DNA of 64,000 bases, taken from assembly GCF_905475395.1 (NCBI RefSeq), contig NC_058339.1, positions 55,685,172 to 55,749,171 of the forward strand, in the 5' to 3' direction. Positions 12,081 through 24,000 of the stretch are shown piece by piece. The notes under the pieces were generated by a model. It was not told where the DNA came from, made no database searches, and saw only the letters and a program-made list of their open reading frames with translations. The position numbers and the translations under genes were made by a program. Origin of the DNA: Chrysoperla carnea. Taxonomy: Eukaryota; Arthropoda; Insecta; Neuroptera; Chrysopidae. Numbering within the stretch: position 1 is the stretch's first letter; every line of letters starts with the position of its first letter.

Positions 12081-15000
12081 CTGAAAAAAGGAAATAATAA
12101 ATATAATTAATTCATATTCATTTACTTCAGAACACCCGATTCGTTTAAGTAAGGAATTAAGAACAGGATAGTTCTCCCGAATCTCAAAAACTCATATCGA
12201 AAGTTAATAGGATATACTTCGATGGTAATAAATATCAAGTATTGATGATTGACGAAAAATTGTGTTCTTTATTTAACAAATTCCCTATAATTTATAATTA
12301 CGACAAAAGATATATTATTAACTTTAAAGAATTTAAGTCAATTCTAAAACAATAATATTGGATTAATATCGATTAAAAAGTTTTGAATTGATTAAAATCA
12401 CTGTATGTTTCAAAGAAATTAGGTATATCCGATTTTTCTAGCCACTAAAGTACTTATATTTATTAGTGGAGTTTCAAGAGTAATGTAAAATTTGGATACG
12501 TTTTTAAAAAATGAATATCTTTAAATCGAATTAAAAAAAAAACTTACTTTCATCTCTGAGCGTGAAACGGCCCATTTGTGGAAACAATTTAAATTGTTCC
12601 AGACAAATTACACCTGCACATTCTATCCTCATAATTGCTACTTGATCTTGTTTCACAAAACGTGGTCTCGTTTTTGATTTTTCACCAGTTTTTTTGTCAA
12701 CGAGGCATATTAAGGCCTGTTTTCCAAAAAAGAAATACATTAGTAAACTTCAAATCTTAAAGAATGTATTTATTAAATGATAAAACTTACTTTAACAGTA
12801 ACTTCTTCGGCAGCGCAATGTATGTGCATAACAGCTGAATAACCCGCACATATAATACTCTTATGTTCTAAAATAACCAATTGAGCATCAAACACTCGAC
12901 CAGTACGAATTGGAGTAGCTGCGTCACATAATACAAAACCAGGACTAACATCTTCTTCTTCAATACCTTTTAATTTGATTTTAACATTTTCACCAGGTCC
13001 TACAGCAGTTACTTCTTCATCGTCAGACCAAAGTTGATCGACAGTAACAGGTGTCTAAAATAATTATTAAGATTATTAATTTTAAAAAAATCTTTGGGAA
13101 TTGTCATGTATATTACTTACTCTATTGGGCATGAGTAACAATGATTGCCCTTTTTTAGCTTCTCCAGCTTCAACTTTTCCCATTACTACGGTACCCATAT
13201 CCTTATATTTGTCTACAACAGGCATTATAAATGGTCCATCCATTTTACGATTTAATGACGGCATTTGATCAATAAATGGAATAAATGCTGGTCCTCTGCA
13301 AAAATTTAAAATTTATTAGCAAATAAGAAAAAAAAACATTTTGGCAAAGCTTTATACGTAATTAATACACATACCTGTACCACGGACATAATTTCTCATC
13401 CAATTGTTCCTTTAATCCTTGACCAGTTTGTCCCGAACAAGGCATAAATGTCAGATCTTTAGCTGGATTAAAACCTAATTTTCGAAGGTACGGTAAAATT
13501 TTATCTTTACACTCGTTGTATCTATTTTCATCCCATTCAACAGTGGGATCATCCATTTTGTTAACAAGGACAATTAAATGTTTAACGCCGGCTGTTTTAG
13601 CTAACATAGCATGTTCTCGAGTTTGACCACCACGATCAAATCCCGTTTCAAATTCACCTTTTCTTGCAGAAATTACCTGTTCAAAAAAAAAATTGTATTA
13701 TAGTTACGGTATTATTTTATTTATAGTTTTGAAATAAAATTAAAAACTTACTAAAACAGCGAGATCAGCTTGAGCAGCTCCACCAATCATATTTGGTACA
13801 AAACTTTTATGTCCCGGTGCGTCTAATATAGTAAAATGCTTTCTTTCAGTTTCAAAATAGGCCCTTCCAACTTCTACAGTTTTTCCTTTCTCTCGTTCTG
13901 TAAATAAACGTGATATAAATTAGATACATGCTTAATTATTTTTTTAGGACGACTACCCGATTTTTCACTTATCTGACTAATTTTTTTTAGTGATTAGGCA
14001 GATAGAAATAATCCTGAATTTATCTGGGAGTAAACAATTAATGAATATATAAACTCTTGATATAGCTCGAATAGTCTTTCCGTTTCTAAATAAATTTTTT
14101 TTAAATTTGTGTCTCTGACCCATACTAACCAATATTCAAAGATGCTGTAATGACAAAATTTATATTTTTAATAATACAACTATTTACCTTCTTGGTTAGT
14201 ATCTAAAGCCCACGAAAGGTACCATGATTCACGAGACTTTTCTCTTGCTTCTCTTTCATATTTTTCTAAGGTTCTTTTGTCTACCATTCCAGTTAAGGAC
14301 ATAATTTGACCACCAATTGTTGATTTTCCAGCATCTAAAAAAATAATTTAGAAATTTTACTTTTCAATTTTTATTTGAATGATTTTTCAATTTAGTGAAT
14401 TAACAAAACTAAAATATTTATTTACATGCTTAGGTGTTTAATTCAATATATTAGACCAACAAATTCGATACTTATTTCTGAACATATTTTAAGGGCATAT
14501 AAAACTTATGTGAAGGGTGGGAGCAATATCTTGCAGATCTCGCGCATTCGACGCTTAATTGGAGACCATTTTTTCGATTTCGATTAGTCTAAGAATCGAA
14601 ATTTAAAATTCCCCGGTGTTTTTAGATTTTTCAGTATAATTTTTCTCGATTTGTTTAAAAATTAATACGAATTAAAGGCACACTCAAAATGGACGAAATT
14701 AAAACGAATGTACCAAATTAAAAAATTACTTTTTACTGGGTTAATTATATGCTTTTTAAAATTTTTTTTATTAATTGCAAATTTTTTATTTTGAAATTTG
14801 ATAGAATTCGGTACAGAGGGTAATTTTGACTCAAAAAAGATCAATAAAATCAGGTTTAGTTTACGATTGGTCGAGGATTTTCAATGGTTCGCAGAAAATC
14901 GTATATGAACTCCATATTTTTTAGAGATTTTCGGCTGAATCTCTAGAATCAAACATCTAATCGTTAAATGAGTAATATATTTTTTCTAATCTGTTATACT

Positions 15001-18000
15001 AAAAATAACATACGTTGGCATAAAATTAAATTCCAGTATTGAAAAAAGAGTTTATATTATAATTTCACATATAAACAGGAAATAAAAATTTGAAAAAAAA
15101 AATTTATATATATAAAATTATATAATAATTAATTCAATAATAATCCAAATATTAGTTAATTCAACAAACAACAATAATGCCAAGGTTGTGTTACTTTTAT
15201 ACTTTAATGTACACATTATAATATAATATTAAACCAGGTGATTGTGCTATGTCTAATGTCTATCGTCTGATCCGGATTCAGCCAGTTCACATTATGTGCG
15301 CTAGGCTAGTAACTACATAGTAAGAAGTAAAAAGTAGGTATATTTGTTTGTTAATAAAAAAAATTATAATAAAAAGTAAAATTTATGATGAAGAATAATT
15401 AATAATAAATGTATACAGTTAAAATTGGTTATAGCGACATCGCTTATAACGGCAAATTGTACCCGTATTTTTTTTACAAGCTTTACAATAATGAATAATT
15501 TAAGTAATTTTATTTACTGTTTAAGGGTGCCAAAAATCGCTTTTTGAACTAAATGATTTAGCAATTTGGCTTATGGGATAAAATGGCATACAAGAATAAG
15601 GTAATTTTAAATTGCGAGTCAACTCATTTGTCGGCTGTTTTGATAAAATCCTTTTCTTTTAGCGAAGGATGATTTGTAGTGGTACCGAATTAGCTCGAGG
15701 CAACATTTCTCTCTGGTCGATAATTATTCCATTTAGACAAAAGTGTCACTTATTATGGCGACTTGGCGGCTATTTTGATAAAATCCATTTTTTTAGCGGA
15801 GGATGATTTGTAGTGTTTCCAAATTGGCTCGAAGCAACATTTCTCTCTGGCCGATAATTATTCCATTTAGACAGAAATTATCGCTTAAAATGACTACAGG
15901 ATATAACGACCATAGTTGAAGGAACCTTCAGTGTCGTTATAACCGGTTTTGACTATATTGTGAGAATGAAATAAAGTAAATCGTGAATAGAATAATTTTA
16001 ACTATTCAAAAAGGTATGGTCAACTGATAAGTAATTGTTCTCATAGATTTGAAAATAGACAAAAGATTTATTTCTTCTACACTTCAAGTCAACCTGGTGG
16101 GGAGAAATATCAATGGGAAAGTGGTATCAATTAATGTTTTACTAACCATCTGCAGACGAGTTTTACTCCAAGATATATTATAATAATTAAAAATGCATGT
16201 TTTGGCAAGGTTGCGAACACCTTCTCTACCAATAAAAGCAAGCTTTTGCCAGTGTACTACCAAACTTTTTTATGGAGAGTACGATTTTGGGAGTAATCTT
16301 TTTATAGGAGTGTAATGTTTCGGTAAAAAGTAAATCCTGTTTAACAGATACAATACCAGGCGTCAATCGATATGTTTTTTTGAGATCTACAACTTTTCCA
16401 TTTAATTTTTTTGGATTGGACGTCAACTTTTTTTAACCCCCGAACAAAAAAAAGAGTTGTTTAAGTTTGACCGCTATGTGTTTCTGTCTGAATGTGGTGT
16501 CGTGGCGCCTAAACAGATGAACCGATTTGGAATTTTTTGTTTCGTTTGAAAGGTAATTTAAAAGGGACTGTCCGTAGCTATGTTTCAAGTGCGAGTATAG
16601 GATTCCGTACCCGGAACAACAACAAAATGGCGATGATCCTCGAAATCGTTTAAGTTTGGGAAATGCTCCAAGGAAAAGGGTAATTTAATGGAGAGTGTTA
16701 GATACACATACATAGTGCCAGTTTAGAGTCCCGTACCCGAAAAATTTCTGGGGATTTTTTAAAAATTTGTTAATTTCACTTGTTATCGTAAAAAAACCGT
16801 ATTGTGATTTTTGCGAATTTTTTTAGGTTAACTCAGTCATTGATTCTATAACAATGTATTTTTAGTTTTCTGATCACAATTTTTCTTAATTTTTACATTG
16901 GGCCGTAGGTTAATTGAATTAATTTTGCAGAAATGACTAATGATTTATACCAATTATTTTACACTGTTTGGAAAAAAAATTATTTTCGAAAGTGATTATT
17001 AGAGCATAAGCTTTGCATTATGATGAGCCATGTGCTCTTCAGCAATCCGCTTCATGCAAAAGAGTTTTCAACGATTTCTCTAATAAATGTATACAATTTT
17101 TGTATACATTTGCGGATATTGAATTAAATTAAATGCGCTTGAAATTAAGCAAAGTTAAGGAAATATATTTTAAATTTTGTACTCACCAACATGTCCTATA
17201 AAGACAACATTAATATGTTCCCTTTTACTTTTTGTTTCTTCAGCTTTTGGTGGTTTTTTCTTCATTGTTTTTGCCGGCGTTTCAGTATCTTCAACATCTA
17301 ATTCTTCCTCATCTTGATCTGGTGTTAATAATGGTTCATCTGTATCGGCATCCCAACTATCAACAGGACCACCTGCGGGCGAACTACCCGGGGCTGATGA
17401 TACGCCCCCACCTGCTCCCGGTAGCGGTGGAGGCTCCTCTGCCGTGTCACCAGCTTCCAAAGTTCCTCCTTAAAAAATTGTTTTAAATTAGAGACTGTAT
17501 TGTATATTCGATAGAAAACTAAATAAGCAACTGATAATATTATTTAGAAAATATTATAAATGTCATGAAAATTAGTATTCAAGTGTAAATTCGCTGTACA
17601 AACATTTTATACATAATTATTTGCAGTTAAAGTGAAATTTAAGTAGCAACATTCTGTTAAAATTGATTTTTATTAAAAAAATAAAGCCTTGATTTATTGA
17701 AATTTATTTTTAAAAATCTTATCGATATCTAGTTCATAAAACTATTTAAAAACGATTCAAAAAAAAATTAATAAACCTGATTTAAGTTTTGTTTTCATTA
17801 TTCTTCACACAAAATTTCGTAATAATTAGCACATTTAAATTTAACCACAAAAGAAACACTACGCACTTTCAATGCGCATGTATGACTAGTAAAAACACAA
17901 TTATTTAAAACTGCTTTCTTTTGATAAACCAATTACAAATATTATTTTTAGGATTCCCTTCAAACACTTTTTAAATATCAAAACACGTGCCACGTTGTTA

Positions 18001-21000
18001 ATTTCAAATTAAAAACACCACGTGTTCATGTACGTAAACCAAAATTTGTGTTTCAAAAAGAACCTCAAAATATATATTGTTTTATCTATTTTGAATAATA
18101 AATATATATAAATTTTATCAATAATTAGTATAGACACTTGATAAAATACAATTTTTTACTGCATTATAATTGTGAGTGTGGTTTTAACGCAAAATATATT
18201 CTGGATTTAACTAGATTTGTTATATAATTTCAAGAAAATATTTTAGGGTAAGGTATAATTTCACCTGGTGGTAGAAAAAATTACTATTTTAAGATTACAT
18301 TGAATTAGCTGACTTATTTTTTAATCAACATAACAAATATGGTTATAACCTAACCTCATAACTTTTGTCCCATATATAGGAAAAATATTTTACAGCCGTA
18401 AAGCCAAATTGATAGATTGAAAAAAAGTTTTTTTTTCTAAAATTTTGGATTTGAATATTATAACTACCCGATAATTTGAAAGTTAAAAAAGAAATTAACT
18501 TAATACTTGTTCAAAATTTCTCGTTTAATAGACTTAAAATATCATATGTTGTGATTTTTCGTCATCTAAAATGAAAATTGAATGTCGCATATTTGGGGCG
18601 AAAGTTATTAACGAACGTAAAAATGAACTAAGTGGCTGACTATCATGAGGCTAAGTTAACGATCAGCACACATTGCCATTGTTAAATACACCCCTAGAGT
18701 TTATGTGTGGCTTATTTATGCTTAATCTAACAACTTTTTATCTGCGAAAGTGGGGCGAGAGTATTTTTGATAGATGATCGATCGGTAATTATCAATTTAT
18801 CACCTAAAATTATTCTCGATTAAAGAGAATTAATCAAAGTATACCTTTAACCTCATCATCAGGCATAGGATAGTATGATTTACTGAATTTTCTCTTAACT
18901 TCTTCTTGGCTATCTAGACGCTGAACACTATTAGGCTAAGGGGAATCGATGATTTGGGTTGATTTTTGACGCAACGAATGTAGTTTATATTTTTTTGAGT
19001 TTTATTTTAACTCTGGTTCGGATCACACCAACAACAATTTTTGTTAAAACTGACTATTTCAAAAAAATAAAGCCTTGATTTATTAGATTATATTTTTTTT
19101 GAATCTTATCGATATCCGGTTTATAAAACTAGTTAAAGGCGGGTTTTTTTCAAATAGAAAAAATTTATTTTTTTTATTCTGCACACATAACGTTTCGTAA
19201 GAACAAAAAATCAAAATAGAAATTTACGTACTTTTCAAGCGCATATTCACTTAGTAAAAAAACACTATTAAAAAAATCATTTTCTGGTCAACAATTTACA
19301 CATACATTATTTTTAGGATTTCCTCAAACACTGTTGACTGTATAAATACTGAACACGTTGTTTATTCCAAACGAATATAAAAGCAAGATATGTTGAAGCA
19401 AACAAACCATTAACCCCAAAATTTGTGTACAAAAACAAACCACAAAACAATATTTTTTGGCATTTATTATAAATAAAATATTTAAAATAAAAATTTTATC
19501 AACAATATAATGAGTATGGATGGGGCACTTGATTAAACAAAACAAAAAATTACATTAAACGTATAACACTTATGTGATTTAATGGCGAAATTATATTCCG
19601 GATTTTACTAGATTTGTGATGTAATCATTTTCCATATTTTATTTATGTATAAAAAAAACATTTTCTTTTTCAAAGTGGTTTTATTAACCTTCCTTGCTCA
19701 TTTTTTAAATATTTAAAAACACAGTTAAGTAAAGAAAATGATTTAAATCTAGCGTGTAATAAAATTTCAAAATAGTTATTGTCATCGCAGTTTGTAAACT
19801 TTCAATTATTTTAAATGAACCAATCACTTGCCAATATTAGCAGGTCAATGTTTTAGAGAACATCTTGATTTAGACTTTCTCTGACGGTTTTATATTCTAT
19901 AAATAGGCTCAAGGATACAAAAGTATATATTATCCTTGAATAAATATTAATGGTTTTTATACTTTTATTGAGTTGGGATTAGTACATGGGCTTTGATTTA
20001 GGCGACAACTCTCTGAATGCATTTAGCACTCTCATATTTCGAGAATCTACATTTCCTTAACCCGTCAGCACTCGCGCTATGAGCATTTTGCTCACCTTCG
20101 ATCAAATAGTGTATGTGGTTTAAATTTTTTCTATCGTCATATAATTTTATCTATTTTCAAAGTTTTTAAAAATATAATTTTTTAAGTTCTTCAGAAATTA
20201 TGAGAATTTCTCTCATCACGAAAGTAAAGGTGTAAGCATAAAAATATTAGCTTCGGGAATTTTCGGACCTGTTCGTGTACTTTTGTTAGTTTAACATAAG
20301 TCGTCAAAACAAAATTATCCATATATGGAGTGATAAGTGTCTGGTTACTGCATATCGTCAAAATTGCTGCATTCAATTCAAATTAATACACCTTTATATA
20401 TCCACATATAACATATTTGTAAGTTCGTCCCATTTCAAGAATTTAAACAATTAAAACAAAATAGTTGCGACAATGATTTTGTAAGTTAGATTCTTATATT
20501 ATTAACCATGCATAGTTGTGGTAACTAGCGGCAAATATTTGCACTATTGTGAAAAGGTTCGAAAGTATTTACATCCATAGTTAGTTCATTTCCGTGAAGT
20601 ACAAACGAAATGATTATTGTCAAAAAATATTGCACGAAAAATTCTGATCTGAAGGTCATTTGAGGTTAATAACATTTTGATGGTATTTTTTTATTACTAA
20701 AAACATTAATATTTTGACATTTTGACCATCTTTCAAAAGAAACAAAAATTTTAATACTTTTTTTACTTGCGTCTAATATTTAAGAAATCCGAATGTGTGT
20801 ATGCTTGTTCGACGTATCAGACGTAAGTTTCTAACTATCAGAGATTTTTTGAACTATAAATAAAATACGTATATCGATATTATGATTAAAATGTGGTCAT
20901 CTTCAGTATGAACCATCATAACAAATTTTGAAAGTTAAATTAAAATTTATTAACATTAAAAAAAAAATTGAAGTTATAAGCATTCAAAGACTGTTGCTCG

Positions 21001-24000
21001 GATCTTTCTTGCAAAACAGAGTTTTATATGTAATCTGTATGGCGATACTCAAAAATACCGTCACTTTTTAAGTATCTTCCTCTTTGTTTAATTAGGAGTT
21101 TTAAATGTTCATATTTTGCGTACTTCTAAATATTTTCAAAAAACAACTTCACTTTTCTGTCCGTGCAGTGAGAATTCTACACCTGAAGTGGTAAAAAAAT
21201 TTAGTCATTATACCAACTACCTATATTTTTGCATTCAAAATAAATTTCAAGATATGGTATACAAATTTTGACCTTCAAAAAGACAAAAGAAAGCAGTTGT
21301 ACACCTGTACCATTCAATTGATAAGATTGGACAATGAAGCGAAATATATAAATTTCAATAATTATTATCATACAGAATGGGGTGTAAGTGGATATACAAT
21401 AAAAAAATTATTAATTTCTTTTACTGTTTATCATTTATTTGTTTTGGTTTTGTCGATTGGAACTATCCGAAATTGAAACCACGGACTTCCATGAATGTCA
21501 GACTACTAAGTCAAAACAGGAATATTCTCGTGGGGATTGCAAAAATAGATTTCGGTGCTGGTGTGAGGAAAGCACACATTATTAACATTATCTATATAAA
21601 CCCTGAAAGAAAATTTTTTATAAATTACTAATTAGTTTGTAGGAAGTAGGACTAGGAGAATAAATGAATTAATTTAAATAAATTGAACGTTTCGTCATTT
21701 ATTTATGATTTCCATAGCAACTAATTTTTAATAAATGTTGATTTGTAAGTAATACTTTTTACAACAGTATATCCACTTACGCCTCACTCTGTATTTTATT
21801 TTAAATAGTATCGTTTCTTGTAATTAATACATTTGAAATTGTTGTAAATAATTTATCATAAAATAATATATTGGAAATTTAGATATTCTAGCAAATTTTA
21901 GAACATAATCGCGATATTCGTTATTGCAAAATTTTTAAGTGAAATTTCCTAAATTTAAACCAGACAACGTAAGACGAAAAAATCTAAATTGTATTATGGG
22001 GTTAGGTTCTCTTCAATACCTTGAATTTGAGATCAAACACGGTACCTATATCATTAAAAAAAAAATTAGATTTAGCTTGCTATACGTAGTCGGGCAATAA
22101 GATTTATGTAACTTTTAATAAGTTCTAATAAAAGTCAAGTTATAAGCGGGCAGGCAGAAAGACCTACATAACACATGAAACTTAAACTACAAGGGAAGCT
22201 GTCTAGAAACAAATTTTCTCCGGCGAACTTTTTACGAAAATTGTGAAAGCTAATGTCTGGTATTATTAGCCTGACAAAATATTTTTAGTCCAATAAACCA
22301 ACTTCCTTAATGATATTAGTATATACATATCTTTATTTAACCCTTCCAACATTTCAATAATTTGATCAAGCGTCCCACTTTATAACCAAGCAATTAGCCA
22401 ATCCATTCCCCGGCGTGGTTATAGCTTAATAAAATCGACGCCACAACTACCTTAATGAAAATATTAGTGACTATGACTCAATGAAATAAATTATCGCTGT
22501 AAGGAGTCGCATGTAAAAAAGTTTAAATTTGTAAATGTTAAAAGTATTATTAGTTTTCTTGATAATTAGTTTAGAAATTAGTTGTGTGATTTTATAACAT
22601 AGATTTTCAAGTAGAATTGTCTACCCCAATTTAAAACATCGTAGTCCGCGGGGCAGCACTTTTTTTGTTATATGATCAATACTTACTTGAAACTTCGTGA
22701 ATGGCTTTCTTTTGGCAAGTCTACCAAATTTTCTCTGTACAACTGTTTTCGAAAGATCTGGTATTAAAAACGCAGTAGGGAATTCACACCTCGAACATGT
22801 CGTACTTTTTTTTTCAGCCCGATAGCATAAATATGACGTTATCGTGTTCATTTAAAACGCACAATTTTCGAAGGTCGTTTTTCGCACAAGTCGTAGAAAG
22901 TTTGGTATACTTCCTAAAATGAAGCCACTCACGAAGTATGAAGTTATAATTTAACAAAAAGGGTGCTGTCCCGCGGACTAACTATAAATAAACGATTCCT
23001 AGAATTTTTGTCAAAATTATTTTAAGTATAAACAAATTTGTTTAAAAATATTGATTTAAAAGTAGTCGAAAAACTTTTAAATTTAATTTTTAATCTGTTT
23101 ATCTATTTACATAGATACGTTTCATTCATTAATAGACTTTTTTTAATGTTACATGCTTAAAGCATAAAAATAATTAATTTTTGATATTAATAACTTATGT
23201 ACTTATGTACCGTGTGGTCTAATTCAAATGGGCAATCTTATCAATTTTATATTTTAACAGAAATAAAAGGTACAATAACCGAATAGACTTTCTAATATTC
23301 AACTATAGACAGGAACATTTATTTTGCTATACCAAGTTTAAAAATAAAATTTAATAATTTAAAAAATTCATTGAAAAAAAAAATCGTATTTTGGACTGAA
23401 ATTTCAAAAGAATATTTACTTTTTCTAAATCTTATCAACTGACTTAAATGATTATGATGGTCTAAATCAGTCTGTCCCAAGGTGGGCGCTAGAGGCCTAC
23501 AATTAAAAGTAGTTCTTAATACGAAATCAACATGAAAATTTGAAATGAGAATAGTACTCAGTGTTGCCAACTTTCAATTCTCAATCCCACTAAACAGACA
23601 ATAGAAAATCACTAGCAAACCACTAGAGAGCAGTGTTACCAGAATATTTTTCGATTTTTATCACAAAACATTCAATAATTAGCATAAATGGAATTAAAAC
23701 ATTAATTAAATTAATAACTCACTAAAAAAATTTTTTTATCTACTATAAAAACAGTAAAATTACTAACTTCAGTTATAAAACCACTGAGTTAGCAACAATG
23801 ATAGTACTACTTTCTCTTTACTGGTAGTAAACTCTCTTACAATTAGTTATTTTCAAATTTTGATAGCCAACAAAAAGTGGCTATAAAAATGTTTTATAAG
23901 GCTACTAGATTTGAATTTTATTATTAATTGAAAACAGATTACATTCTCATCCAAAGGTAATTTGGAAGGTTACACAGTTGAAACTATTACAGATATGTTG

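Larger units (their letters stand above)
17640..18250. repeat. local direct duplication, copy A
   Basis: Shares a collinear series of phrases with 19040-19640: AAATAAAGCCTTGATTTATT, ATCTTATCGATATC, ATTATTTTTAGGATT, CCAAAATTTGTGT and ACTAGATTTGT. The copies are diverged, with many small gaps. It lies just upstream (in gene direction) of eRF3 exon 2. The copies show no terminal inverted repeats, so this looks like an old segmental duplication. Confidence 0.7.

Noticed and set aside
22621..22851. Minus-strand 76-codon open frame with Cys pair (CSRC)
   Set aside because: It runs through the foldback element and its terminal repeat, has no recognisable domain, and a GTAAGT inside it is not matched by a downstream exon.
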